NCBI RefSeq assembly: GCF_012910715.1
Contig: NZ_JABBHF010000018.1
Location: forward strand, 1-64,000
Origin: Flavivirga algicola
Lineage (GTDB): Bacteria; Bacteroidota; Bacteroidia; Flavobacteriales; Flavobacteriaceae
Direction of reading: 5' to 3'
Length of the DNA stretch: 64,000 nucleotides
In this document: positions 43,618-53,579 of the stretch, in pieces
Layout: every line of letters begins with the position of its first letter
Position numbering within the stretch: position 1 is the first letter of the stretch
Program-made: the position numbers and the translations under genes
Notes under the pieces: generated by a model
Database searches by the model: none
What the model saw: only the letters and a program-made list of their open reading frames with translations
Told to the model about the DNA's origin: nothing

Positions 43618-46461
43618 ATGTTTTATAATATATTGAAATTACATCTTTTTTATTGTACGCTTTGTACCCTAATATGCTTTACTAGTTTTAGCCAAAATAA
43701 AATTGATGTGAAAGCGGTTTTTGATATTGAAAATAAGCAGATTAAAATATCACAAACCATTCAATACCAAAACACAACGCAAGATATATTACAGTCCATT
43801 TATTTAAACGACTGGAGTAATAGCTATTCAACAAAAAAAACACCGCTAGCCATACGAATTGCCGATGAATATAAAAATGACTTTCATTTAGCAAAAAACA
43901 GAGACCGCGGCTATTCTGCCATTACTTCCATTAAACAAAATAATGCCGATTTAGTATTCCAACAACTAAAGGGTCAAATAGATGTTGTTAAAGTTGAATT
44001 AAACACGCCATTAAAACCAAATGATTCTTATAAAATTGATTTAGAATATATTGTTCAAATTCCAAACGCCAAATTTACAAGTTATGGCATAACAAATGAG
44101 GGTAATTTAAGTTTGAGATATTGGTACATAACACCAGCTGTTTATAATGGTGAGTGGCAATACTATAGTAATAAAAATTTAGATGATTTATACATCCCCA
44201 GATCTGATGTTACACTAAAAATCGAACATCCAAACACATATACCCTAACTTCAGAATTAGATTTAATTAAAAAAACACAATTAATTGATAAACAAATAGT
44301 TGAACTAAGTGGAAAAAACAGAAACAACAATAAGTTGTTTTTGAGTAAAGGATCAGATTTTAGTACGATACAATCTGATGATTTTTCTATAGTTTCAAAC
44401 ATAAGTGACGAAGGATTAGATGTTATAGACAGAGTTTTAATTACAGAAAAAGTAACAAAGTTTATTTTAAAAAACTTTGGGGAATATCCACACAAGAGAC
44501 TTTTGCTAACAGAAATTGATAATGTAAAAGATCCTGTTTATGGGGTGAATTTTTTACCTAAATTCATAAAAACATATCCCAATCATTTTCAATACGAACT
44601 TAAATTATTAAAAATTGCACTACACAATTATTTAGAAAATACTTTGCTTGTAAATCCAAGAAAAGAACAATGGCTATTAGATGGTATTCAAATTTATTAT
44701 TTGATGAATTACGTTCAAGAATACTATCCAGACATGAAATTTCTTGGAGCCTTGGCTAATTTCTGGGGGATCAAGTCCTTTCATATTGCAGATATGAAAT
44801 TTAATGACAAATACACCTTAGCGGCCATGTCTGCTGCTAGAACAAATAGAGACCAGCCGCTTACCATGCAAAAGGACTCCTTACTTAAATTCAACACCAA
44901 CATAGCTAATAAATACAAGGCAGGTATAGGACTTAAATACTTAGATGATTTTATAAACGAGCAAGTACTAGAAAACAGTATAACATCATTTATATCTGAA
45001 CATAAGTTAAAACAAACCACAACTAAAGATTTTGAAGCCTATTTAAAATCTAAAACCGAGAAAAACATTGATTGGTTTTTTGAAGATTATTTAGCTACTC
45101 GAAAAAAAATAGATTTTAAAATCAAGAAGGTAACCAAAACCGAAGACTCCATTACACTTACTATAAAGAACAAACGAGATAACAAGATGCCTATCTCTTT
45201 GTACACTTTAAATAATGATAGTATTATCTCTAAAACATGGATAGAAAATATCATAAAAAGCAAGACACTCACTATTCCTAGGAATAATGCAAATAAACTT
45301 GTATTAAACTACGAAAAGTATGTTCCCGAAATCAACTTAAGAGATAATTGGAAATCTTTAAAAGGCTTCTTTTTTAATAATAAACCTTTGCAATTTAGAC
45401 TTTTCAAGGATATTGAAGACCCGCACTATAATCAAGTATTCCTATTACCTGTTGCCGAATTTAACAATATTTATGACGGGCTCACTTTAGGTATGCGTGC
45501 TTATAATACAACGATTCTAAGAAAACTTTTCAATTACAAAATTGAGCCATCCTATGGTTTTAAATCCAAATCGTTGACTGGCTCTGCTTCCTTATATAAA
45601 ATACATTATTTCGACAATGATCTATTTGCTATTAATTATGGTATCGTAGGTAGTTATACATCCTATGCCGAAGACTTGTTTGTTAGACAAATAAAGCCTT
45701 CCGTAACATTGTATTTCAGAAGAAATAGTGATTTACGTTCAAACAAAAGGCAAACATTAAGATTTAGATATTTAGATATACAGAGGGATGAAGATGTTAA
45801 CAATGTCTCCCCTACTTTTAGGCCCAACTACAAGCTTTTCAATATTCGTTATAGAAATTCAGACGATAACCTCATAAACTTTAATAAATGGTACACCGAC
45901 TTTCAAATCGGTGAAAAATTTAGCAAAATTGCTTTCAATTATGAATATAGGCGTCTGTTTCAAAGTAATAGACAATTAAATCTGCGTATGTTTGCGGGGG
46001 CTTTTTTAAAAAACAAAACAGATATCACTTCAGACTATTTCAGCTTTGCTTTAGACAGACCAACGGATTACCTATTCGATCTTCCTTATTTAGGGCGCTC
46101 TGAAGCCTCTGGCATTTTTAGTCAACAATACATTGATGCCGAAGGTGGGTTTAAATCTAAATTAGAAACACCTTTTGCCAACCAATGGATTGCTACATTT
46201 AATGCAAGTACCACACTATGGAAATATGTATTGGCATACGGAGATATTGGTCTCGTTAAAAACAAATTTAGTGATCCTTATTTTGCATATGACTCAGGAG
46301 TAAGAATTAACTTGGTTACCGATTATTTCGAAATTTATTTTCCCATATATTCTAATCTTGGTTGGGAAATAGGGCAACCTAATTATGATGAAAAAATCAG
46401 ATTTAAATTTACTGTAGACCCACAAATACTTTTAGGTTTATTTAGAAGGCGCTGGTACTAA
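43618..46461 (+). CDS. M1 peptidase-like protein with C-terminal outer-membrane barrel
   Basis: 947 residues, signal peptide (about 1-25, FTSFSQNK). The N-terminal half (to about residue 530) follows the M1/gluzincin aminopeptidase pattern, but the zinc site is eroded: expected HExxH is HNYLE at 336-340, and the usual WLNEG segment is WLLDG with Asp at 355, four residues closer. It probably cannot hold zinc. From about 590 to the end, alternating aromatic strands (RKLFNYKIEPSYGF, NLRMFAGAFL, KFTVDPQILLGLF) form a predicted 12- to 16-strand barrel ending in W-Y, so it should sit in the outer membrane. Function unknown; it stands alone before a strong promoter. Confidence 0.78.
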   Translation: MFYNILKLHLFYCTLCTLICFTSFSQNKIDVKAVFDIENKQIKISQTIQYQNTTQDILQSIYLNDWSNSYSTKKTPLAIRIADEYKNDFHLAKNRDRGYSAITSIKQNNADLVFQQLKGQIDVVKVELNTPLKPNDSYKIDLEYIVQIPNAKFTSYGITNEGNLSLRYWYITPAVYNGEWQYYSNKNLDDLYIPRSDVTLKIEHPNTYTLTSELDLIKKTQLIDKQIVELSGKNRNNNKLFLSKGSDFSTIQSDDFSIVSNISDEGLDVIDRVLITEKVTKFILKNFGEYPHKRLLLTEIDNVKDPVYGVNFLPKFIKTYPNHFQYELKLLKIALHNYLENTLLVNPRKEQWLLDGIQIYYLMNYVQEYYPDMKFLGALANFWGIKSFHIADMKFNDKYTLAAMSAARTNRDQPLTMQKDSLLKFNTNIANKYKAGIGLKYLDDFINEQVLENSITSFISEHKLKQTTTKDFEAYLKSKTEKNIDWFFEDYLATRKKIDFKIKKVTKTEDSITLTIKNKRDNKMPISLYTLNNDSIISKTWIENIIKSKTLTIPRNNANKLVLNYEKYVPEINLRDNWKSLKGFFFNNKPLQFRLFKDIEDPHYNQVFLLPVAEFNNIYDGLTLGMRAYNTTILRKLFNYKIEPSYGFKSKSLTGSASLYKIHYFDNDLFAINYGIVGSYTSYAEDLFVRQIKPSVTLYFRRNSDLRSNKRQTLRFRYLDIQRDEDVNNVSPTFRPNYKLFNIRYRNSDDNLINFNKWYTDFQIGEKFSKIAFNYEYRRLFQSNRQLNLRMFAGAFLKNKTDITSDYFSFALDRPTDYLFDLPYLGRSEASGIFSQQYIDAEGGFKSKLETPFANQWIATFNASTTLWKYVLAYGDIGLVKNKFSDPYFAYDSGVRINLVTDYFEIYFPIYSNLGWEIGQPNYDEKIRFKFTVDPQILLGLFRRRWY

Positions 46462-46570
46462 TATTTTAGTGAATTTTTACTTTTAATCGATTTTTGTTAA
46501 ATTATTATCATTTAAATTTATTTTTTTTAGATATTTTTAACAATACAACAAGTATTTATACTCCAAAATA

Positions 46571-46602
46571 ATTGCAAAAATGACATGTTTTAACTACTTT
46601 TG
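46571..46602 (+). promoter_or_regulatory. Strong Bacteroidota promoter of the E1 gene
   Basis: ATTG (46571-46574), 20 nt, then TACTTTTG (46595-46602), followed by a 22-nt leader to the ATG. It closely matches TTTG-N19/20-TAnnTTTG. Confidence 0.7.
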
Positions 46603-46624
46603 CACGAGCAAAAAGCACAGCTAA

Positions 46625-49036
46625 ATGCAAACCATTCCAAATTTGAAGACCGACATATCGTTTGATGATTTTAAAGCAGAAGTTCTAAACGACTACAGAA
46701 TCGCTATAAAAAGTCGTGAATGTAGTTTACTTGGCAGGCGTGAAGTTTTAACTGGAAAAGCCAAATTTGGAATTTTTGGAGACGGTAAAGAAGTACCGCA
46801 ATTAGCCATGGCTAAAGCTTTTTTAAAAGGTGATTGGAGATCTGGCTACTACAGAGATCAAACATTTATGATGGCTATTGGTGAACTAACTATTGAACAA
46901 TTTTTTGCTGGTCTATATGCTAACACCAATTTAGAATTAGAACCCATGTCGGCTGGTCGTCAAATGGGCGGGCATTTTGTAACGCATAGTTTAAACGAAG
47001 ATGGTAGCTGGAAAGACCTTACCAAGCAGTACAACTCAAGTGCAGACATTTCGCCTACTGCAGGACAGATGCCTCGCCTGTTAGGTTTAGCCCAAGCCTC
47101 AAAAATCTTTAGAAATGTTGATAACATTAACGCTAATAACTTCTCCATTAATGGAAATGAAGTTGCTTGGGGTACTATAGGAAATGCAAGTACTAGTGAA
47201 GGTTTGTTTTTTGAAACCATTAATGCTGCTGGTGTTTTACAAGTACCTATGGTTATAAGCATATGGGATGACGAATATGGCATTTCTGTACATGCAAAGC
47301 ACCAGACAACCAAAGAAGATATATCTGAGATTTTGAAAGGGTTTCAGAGAGATGACAAACATAAAGGTTATGAGATTTTACGTGTAAAAGGTTGGGATTA
47401 TGCAAATCTTATAGAAACATACCAAGAAGCTTCTAATATAGCCAGAGAAGAACACGTACCAGTACTAATTCATGTATTAGAACTAACACAACCACAAGGG
47501 CATTCGACTTCAGGCTCTCATGAAAGATACAAAACAGCAGAACGCTTAAAATGGGAAATCCAACACGATTGTAACTTAAAATTTCGTGAATGGATAATAG
47601 AAAGCGGTATAGCTACCAATGAAACGCTTACCGATATAGAAAGAACCATTAAAAGAGATGTTCGAGAAGCTAAAAAGAAAGCATGGAATACTTTTTTAAA
47701 ACCTATCATAAAAGATAAACAAGAGTTAATTTCCCTATTAACGCAGGTCGCTTCATCTAGCCCTAATAAGGCATTCATTTCTAAAATAAAAGATGAGCTT
47801 ACCCGCATCGATGAACCAACCAGAAAAGACATCCTATCGAACGCAAGAAAAGCCTTAAGGTATGTTATAGGAGAATCTTCTAAGGAAAAGCAGCAACTTA
47901 GCGATTGGATTAACAACATTTTTGAAAAGATCCAACCCGATTTCAGTTCTCATCTGTATTCTGAAACTGACAGATCGAACATTCTGGTAAAAGAAGTAAA
48001 GCCCACTTACGACAATGATGCAACTCAGGTTGATGCCCGTATCATTCTACGGGATAATTTTGATATTATTTTTAGTAATCACCCAGAAGCATTGGTTTTT
48101 GGAGAAGATACAGGTAATATTGGTGATGTAAATCAGGGATTGGAAGGCTTACAAGAAAAACATGGGGAATTGCGCATTGCTGATGCTGGTATACGAGAAG
48201 CAACCATTATTGGGCAAGGGATAGGCATGTCATTACGTGGCTTGAGACCTATTGCCGAGATTCAATATCTGGACTATATTTTATATGCACTTCAAATTAT
48301 TAGTGATGATTTAGCAACCTTACACTACAGAACAAAAGGCAAACAAAAAGCGCCTTTAATAATAAGAACCAGAGGGCATAGACTTGAAGGTATCTGGCAT
48401 TCTGGCTCTCAAATGGGTGGTATTTTAAACTTAGTAAGAGGCGTACATGTTTTAGTGCCACGAAATATGACCAAAGCTGCTGGTTTTTATAATACGCTTT
48501 TACAAGGTGACGACCCAGCTATTGTTATTGAATGCCTTAACGGATACAGACTAAAAGAAAAGATGCCTAACAACTTAAACGCTATTAAAACACCTATTGG
48601 TGTTGTTGAGACCGTTAAGGAAGGTACAGATATCACCTTAGTATCTTACGGGTCTACCTTACGCATAGTCGAACAAACAGCAAAAGATCTTTTAGCAATT
48701 GGTATCGATGTAGAAATTATAGATGTACAATCTTTGTTACCTTTTGATTTAAATCATGACATCGTAAAGAGCGTAGCAAAAACAAATCGTGTTATGATTA
48801 TCGATGAAGATGTCCCAGGTGGTGCTTCTGCATACATTTTAAACGAAATATTAAACATTCAAAATGCCTATCAATACCTAGATAGTCAACCAAAAACACT
48901 TACTGCAAAGGCGCATAGACCTGCTTATGGAAATGATGGTGACTATTTTTCAAAACCTTCGGCAGAAGACATTTTTGAAGCTGTTTATGATGTGATGCAT
49001 GAATTGAACCCTACAGATTTTCCAAAGCTTAGATAG
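46625..49036 (+). CDS. Fused E1 alpha-beta 2-oxoacid dehydrogenase
   Basis: 803 residues. Residues ~1-440 are the alpha part with the thiamine-diphosphate segment GNASTSEGLFFETINAA and SIWDDEYGISV; residues ~460-803 are the beta part (EDTGNIGDVNQGLEGL, IADAGIREATIIGQGIGMS, GHRLEGIWHSGSQ, EDVPGGASAYIL). The single-chain fusion is usual in Bacteroidota and is commonly the branched-chain 2-oxoacid dehydrogenase E1. It decarboxylates the oxoacid and passes the acyl group to the lipoyl E2. Neither E2 nor E3 lies nearby. Supported by its own promoter and terminator. Confidence 0.93.
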   Translation: MQTIPNLKTDISFDDFKAEVLNDYRIAIKSRECSLLGRREVLTGKAKFGIFGDGKEVPQLAMAKAFLKGDWRSGYYRDQTFMMAIGELTIEQFFAGLYANTNLELEPMSAGRQMGGHFVTHSLNEDGSWKDLTKQYNSSADISPTAGQMPRLLGLAQASKIFRNVDNINANNFSINGNEVAWGTIGNASTSEGLFFETINAAGVLQVPMVISIWDDEYGISVHAKHQTTKEDISEILKGFQRDDKHKGYEILRVKGWDYANLIETYQEASNIAREEHVPVLIHVLELTQPQGHSTSGSHERYKTAERLKWEIQHDCNLKFREWIIESGIATNETLTDIERTIKRDVREAKKKAWNTFLKPIIKDKQELISLLTQVASSSPNKAFISKIKDELTRIDEPTRKDILSNARKALRYVIGESSKEKQQLSDWINNIFEKIQPDFSSHLYSETDRSNILVKEVKPTYDNDATQVDARIILRDNFDIIFSNHPEALVFGEDTGNIGDVNQGLEGLQEKHGELRIADAGIREATIIGQGIGMSLRGLRPIAEIQYLDYILYALQIISDDLATLHYRTKGKQKAPLIIRTRGHRLEGIWHSGSQMGGILNLVRGVHVLVPRNMTKAAGFYNTLLQGDDPAIVIECLNGYRLKEKMPNNLNAIKTPIGVVETVKEGTDITLVSYGSTLRIVEQTAKDLLAIGIDVEIIDVQSLLPFDLNHDIVKSVAKTNRVMIIDEDVPGGASAYILNEILNIQNAYQYLDSQPKTLTAKAHRPAYGNDGDYFSKPSAEDIFEAVYDVMHELNPTDFPKLR

Positions 49037-49058
49037 CTCAAAAAACAAAATATTCTTA

Positions 49059-49097
49059 AAAGCCCTTCCTATTTAAATTGGTAGGGTTTTTCTTTTT
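49059..49097 (+). terminator. Terminator of the E1 gene
   Basis: AAAGCCCTTCC and GGTAGGGTTTTT stem with one internal mismatch around an AT-rich loop, then TTTTTCTTTTT. Confidence 0.75.
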
Positions 49098-49129
49098 ATA
49101 TTTATATTATAGACCAAATAACCTATCAT

Positions 49130-50734
49130 ATGCTAACAAAGCTAGACAAAGAGCAATTTAGAAGCACTATTTTTAGACATCTGGATGGCATAGCTACAGC
49201 AACTACTGCTTATTCGCTTCACAAAAAAGGAGTGCTCCAATATTTGTTGAGCCATAAAAAATCTAGTATAGAAAATCTGTCTAAAACATTTAATGCAAAC
49301 GAAGGCTACCTTAATGTAGGCTTGCGTGTACTATCCTCTCAAGGCTGGCTGAACATGCATATTAACACCTCCAACAACACAGTTCATTACGAAACCAATC
49401 CAAAAAGTGAAAGGGCTTTTAAGTTAACCCCTATTTATACTGATGCTGTTAGTTTATTAAACTACTCGGTTAAATTTCCAGAAGAAGGTATTGGCCCTGA
49501 TGCTTTCAATGTGTTAGAAAAAATATTTATAAAATATAAACAAAATTTCGGGCTTTCTACAGCCAAAACCAACGCTATTGAACACCAGGTACTAAAACAT
49601 ATAGAAGGTGTTATAGCAGCACCTATCATCGTGTTATTAGGCCTTAATGGTTTTTTCCATAAATACTTCATGGAAGCCTCTTTTAGGGCTGAAGAATATC
49701 ATAAAAACCCTGAAAGTTTCAAAAAAATACTTGATTTTTTATCGCACCTAGGTTGGTTTACCAAAAAGAAAGACACATATCGGTTTACCGACAAAGGGTT
49801 ATTTTTTGCAAAACGAGCCAGTGCATACGGCGTTACGGTTTCATACTTACCAACATTTATGAAATTAGATGAACTTATTTTTGGAAACCCATTAGTGCTA
49901 AAAACAAGTTCGCAAGATGAAAAAGAAAAACACGTAGATAGAGAAATGAATGTTTGGGGAAGCGGTGGTGCACATGCAACCTACTTTAAAATAATAGATG
50001 ATGTTATTATTGAGTTGTTCAATAAACCCATTGACGAACAGCCTAAGGGAATTTTAGATATGGGCTGTGGTAATGGGGCTTTTATCCAGCATATTTTTGA
50101 TGTTATCGAATTTAAAACATCAAGAGGTAAAGTGCTTGATGAATATCCACTATTACTAGTTGGTGCTGATTTTAATCAAGCCGCCTTAAAGGTAACCAGA
50201 GCAAATTTAATTAAAGCAGATATTTGGGCAAAGGTCATTTGGGGCAACATTGGCAGACCCGATTTACTGGCAAAAGATTTAAAAGAAGACTATAATATCG
50301 ATTTAAAAGATTTATTAAACGTTAGAACCTTTTTAGACCATAACCGCATATGGGAATCTCCAAAGCAAAATTCAGGCAGAATAAGCTACTCTACAGGAGC
50401 TTATAGCTTTGAAGGCAAGCGTATTGGCAATAATTTAGTAGAAAGTTCTTTACTGGAACATTTACAAAAATGGAAACCCTATGTAGAACGATTTGGTCTG
50501 TTAATTATAGAATTACACACTATAGGTCCGAAATTGACTGCCAATAATTTGGGAAAAACAGCTGCCACAGCTTATGATGCCACACATGGTTATAGCGATC
50601 AATATATTCTGGAAGTAGACATTTTTAATAAAGTGGCTACAGAAGCTGGCCTAAAACCAGACCTTAATTATTTTACAACATTTCCCAATAACGAATTAGC
50701 TACAGTAAGCATCAACTTATTAAAAGGACACTAA
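49130..50734 (+). CDS. Large class I SAM-dependent methyltransferase
   Basis: 534 residues, soluble. The Rossmann methyltransferase domain is at about 300-534, with motif I ILDMGCGNGAF at 308-318 and LVGADFNQAALKVTRANL following. About 300 N-terminal residues contain two winged-helix-like segments (LHKKGVLQYLLSHKKSSIEN; KILDFLSHLGWFTKKKDTY), similar to the dimerisation domains of O-methyltransferases and to loading methyltransferases of marine polyketide systems. Substrate unknown. The next gene starts 1 nt after its stop, so it has a closely coupled partner. Confidence 0.8.
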   Translation: MLTKLDKEQFRSTIFRHLDGIATATTAYSLHKKGVLQYLLSHKKSSIENLSKTFNANEGYLNVGLRVLSSQGWLNMHINTSNNTVHYETNPKSERAFKLTPIYTDAVSLLNYSVKFPEEGIGPDAFNVLEKIFIKYKQNFGLSTAKTNAIEHQVLKHIEGVIAAPIIVLLGLNGFFHKYFMEASFRAEEYHKNPESFKKILDFLSHLGWFTKKKDTYRFTDKGLFFAKRASAYGVTVSYLPTFMKLDELIFGNPLVLKTSSQDEKEKHVDREMNVWGSGGAHATYFKIIDDVIIELFNKPIDEQPKGILDMGCGNGAFIQHIFDVIEFKTSRGKVLDEYPLLLVGADFNQAALKVTRANLIKADIWAKVIWGNIGRPDLLAKDLKEDYNIDLKDLLNVRTFLDHNRIWESPKQNSGRISYSTGAYSFEGKRIGNNLVESSLLEHLQKWKPYVERFGLLIIELHTIGPKLTANNLGKTAATAYDATHGYSDQYILEVDIFNKVATEAGLKPDLNYFTTFPNNELATVSINLLKGH

Positions 50735-50735
50735 A

Positions 50736-51206
50736 ATGAAAGCGGTAACATTAAGAGAAATTAAGCAAGAATTAAATACGCTTTCAACACAAGAGATTCA
50801 AGAGCTTTGCCTACGCCTATCACGGTTTAAAAAGGAAAACAAAGAGCTTCTAACCTATTTACTCTTTGAGTCCCATAATGAATCTGGCTATATTGAAAGT
50901 ATAAAAAGCTATATAGACGAAGCATTTGAATCGATTAACAGAGATAGTTATTTTTATATTAGAAAAAGTGTTCGGAAAATTTTAAGAAACATTAAAAAAT
51001 ACATTCGCTATTCGCAAAACAAAGAAACAGAAGTGGAACTCCTTCTCTACTTCTGCCAGAAATTAAAAGATTTCACGCCTAGCATTAACAAAAGTGTCCA
51101 ACTACAAAACATGTATAACAGACAGTTGTTACTTTCTAAAAAAATCATCTCAAAATTGCATGAAGATTTGCAATATGATTATAATTTGATGATTAATAAT
51201 TTATAA
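50736..51206 (+). CDS. Helical partner of the methyltransferase, unknown
   Basis: 156 residues, no signal peptide; predicted entirely helical (REIKQELNTLSTQEIQELC, YIRKSVRKILRNIKKYIRY, KLKDFTPSINKSVQ), strongly basic in the middle. It begins 1 nt after the methyltransferase stop, so the two are translationally coupled. I do not recognise a family. It could bind nucleic acid or the methyltransferase. Confidence 0.72.
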   Translation: MKAVTLREIKQELNTLSTQEIQELCLRLSRFKKENKELLTYLLFESHNESGYIESIKSYIDEAFESINRDSYFYIRKSVRKILRNIKKYIRYSQNKETEVELLLYFCQKLKDFTPSINKSVQLQNMYNRQLLLSKKIISKLHEDLQYDYNLMINNL

Positions 51207-51452
51207 ACGGTCAAGATTTTTTTGTGGATATAATATATTTAAATTTTAAAGCTAAATTCTATTTAACATCATATTCAAATAGTTAATAAAAAAACATATC
51301 TATGCTCCCCCCCTTTTACTATTTTTAGTTATATGTACTTATAAAAAGCCACCTGCACAGATCTCGTGTTAGAATTAAATATAAATGGTTTTATATCGAA
51401 ATAACAAATGCAATTGAAAATAAATCATTCTAAGAAAGCTATACTATAAGCC

Positions 51453-53108
51453 TTACAAACTCTTAAAAGCGATAGGAATCCCGTAAGCTACCGTAACTGG
51501 CTGTCCTTGTTTTTCACCAGGGCGCATTTTAGGCAATAATTTAATAATACGCTCAGCTTCTTCTTGTAAACTTTTATCCGGCCCTCTTGATTGGATTTTG
51601 CTGACATTACCATTAGAATCTATATTAAATAAAACTAAAACACGTCCCTCTATATTATTTTGCTGCGCTTCTTCTGGATAATGAAAATTTTTGGCTATAT
51701 GAGATCGCATTTTCTTTTTAAAACATTCCTTTGATTCTTCTTTTGTTGCCCTTTCACACCCTGGTAATGTAGGCGCTTTTTCAACAAGGTCAAAAGGCAT
51801 AGCAACATTTTTATCTATTACAGCATTCTTTTTAGCTTTTTTATTCTCCAATTCTACTTTTTTAGCATCTGCAATAAGTATTTTTAACTGATTACCCTTA
51901 GAAAACATGTTTAAAAATTCTTTGCTAGAATACCAATTTTCCAAGGCCGCATTGTTACCACTGTCTTTTGATAACACATACCCTAAACAATTTTTGAAAT
52001 GTACATCAGTAATTTTAATTTTCTCTAAATTTTCTTGATTCGCCTGGATTTTTCCCTCAAATATAACTGCAGGTTTAAAACCAGAAATCATACTATTCTT
52101 TATGTTAAGTAAAGTATGATGTCCCACATAAACACCCTCCTTTATCAACCCAGCTTGAATATCAAATTCTAAATCTCTACTATAATTGATTAATTTCAGA
52201 TTTTCAGCAACTAAACTTGTTCCTTTTTTAGAAAAATCGACATCTTCTTTTTTATCATAAGATTTTAAGTTTATACATCTTGCCCCTCTACTGTTGGACG
52301 TGTAAGGAAATCTAATAGATAATGAATTATCCAACTTCGATTTAGCACCAAAATTAAGACTAAAATCATTTCCACTAGACTTATAAGAAACCATATTTTT
52401 TAAATTGACTTCTCCACCCCAAATTTTAAAAGAATCTCCAGCAGAATAACTTACCATTACGTTTTCTATAATAGTTTCACTACCTACACCTGCTAATAAT
52501 AAACCACTAAAACTACCACTAGATGAGTACTCCTTTTTACCTGCATATTCTATTCTTACAAATTTTAATATACCAGAGTTACTTACAACATTTTCGCCTC
52601 CATAATTGGTGTTCTTATAAAGTTTAGGGTCTAATTCCGAATAAAGGGAAGAAACAGAAGCTCTTCCAAACCTATTTGAAGGCCCATCTCCTAATAAAAC
52701 AATACCTCCCCAATCTCCAGCTTTTTTAACACTTCTATTTGATGTAAAAACGATAGGGTCTGTTTCTAAACCATCAGCAATGATAGTTCCCCCTTTAGCT
52801 ATCGTTAAAGATCCTTTTGTTTTATAATCTCCAATTATTACTGTACCAGGTTCTATAGTTAGTGTAACACCTTCTTTTACAAAAACATGGCCTAACAATA
52901 AATACGTTTCTCTTTTAGAAAGCGTTAGATCTTCAGCAATTTCACCTGCTAATATCTGAGAAGGCTCATTATTCTCGGTTAAATTTGGCTTAAAGTCCGT
53001 CCAATGCTTTAACCATTCATTCTTTGTTATTATTTCTTCTTCCTGCTGAGCATTTGCACTATAAATTAGCAAAAAAAAGACCCAAAATATTGTTAAATAA
53101 TTTTTCAT
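51453..53108 (-). CDS. Beta-helix protein fused to a TonB C-terminal domain
   Basis: 551 residues with a signal peptide (IYSANAQQ, cleavage about residue 20). Residues ~55-410 form repeats of a right-handed parallel beta-helix (GVTLTIEPGTVIIGD, GGTIIADGLETDPIVFTSNR, GDWGGIVLLGDGP). A Lys-rich linker follows, then a TonB C-terminal domain at about 455-551 (HIAKNFHYPEEAQQ, GRVLVLFNIDSNGNVSKIQS, MRPGEKQGQPVTVAYGIPI). TonB-C domains normally sit on inner-membrane energy transducers; here there is a cleavable signal instead of a membrane anchor, so it probably does not transduce energy. Role unknown. Confidence 0.8.
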   Translation of the reverse strand: MKNYLTIFWVFFLLIYSANAQQEEEIITKNEWLKHWTDFKPNLTENNEPSQILAGEIAEDLTLSKRETYLLLGHVFVKEGVTLTIEPGTVIIGDYKTKGSLTIAKGGTIIADGLETDPIVFTSNRSVKKAGDWGGIVLLGDGPSNRFGRASVSSLYSELDPKLYKNTNYGGENVVSNSGILKFVRIEYAGKKEYSSSGSFSGLLLAGVGSETIIENVMVSYSAGDSFKIWGGEVNLKNMVSYKSSGNDFSLNFGAKSKLDNSLSIRFPYTSNSRGARCINLKSYDKKEDVDFSKKGTSLVAENLKLINYSRDLEFDIQAGLIKEGVYVGHHTLLNIKNSMISGFKPAVIFEGKIQANQENLEKIKITDVHFKNCLGYVLSKDSGNNAALENWYSSKEFLNMFSKGNQLKILIADAKKVELENKKAKKNAVIDKNVAMPFDLVEKAPTLPGCERATKEESKECFKKKMRSHIAKNFHYPEEAQQNNIEGRVLVLFNIDSNGNVSKIQSRGPDKSLQEEAERIIKLLPKMRPGEKQGQPVTVAYGIPIAFKSL

Positions 53109-53137
53109 GTTAAATAATTGTTAATAATAGCACGCTC

Positions 53138-53169
53138 CAAACCTACAATTATAATCCATGAAATGCAAA
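53138..53169 (-). promoter_or_regulatory. Promoter of the beta-helix/TonB-C gene
   Basis: On the minus strand TTTG (53166-53169), 20 nt, TAGGTTTG (53138-53145); both elements match the Bacteroidota consensus, with a leader of about 23 nt. Confidence 0.65.
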
Positions 53170-53579
53170 TTTTATCGACAAAATACACTATAAATAAAAA
53201 TTTTAGCATATTTTATTCGAAATTAAGATGTTTTATTGGTTACATTTTGGTCGATTTTTTGAAGCCATTGCTCCTAAAAAACATATTATTTTTTAGTTTA
53301 TGAATACATTACAAATTCTTGTAAAAGAAACAACTATGGCAATAAAGATGTTAAAAAACACTACAATATAAAACCATAGACGTTGTAAATTGTATTAGTA
53401 AGGCTATACAAACAAAGGGGGAAAACAAAGCAATTTTCCACGTCTCTCAATGCGATCAAGCTACTAACTAAAAACACTTATTCGTTTTTTAACTTTTACA
53501 TAACTTTTTACGCTAAAAAAATAATAGGACTTCATAAAACTTAGAAAACAAATACAGCCAAGGTATTATGCCTTCTCAA
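53170..53579. other. Intergenic region with no clear gene
   Basis: 410 nt, AT-rich. The 12-nt word ACGTTGTAAATT at 53380-53391 repeats the element before the second tandem small-protein gene. A small stem GGAAAA/TTTTCC lies at 53420-53439. I find no coding frame, tRNA or terminator. A short RNA gene is possible but unsupported. Confidence 0.4.

Noticed and set aside
53118-53303. 61-codon plus-strand frame upstream of the TonB-C gene
   Set aside because: It covers the promoter of that gene and reads as low-complexity AT-rich sequence without features.
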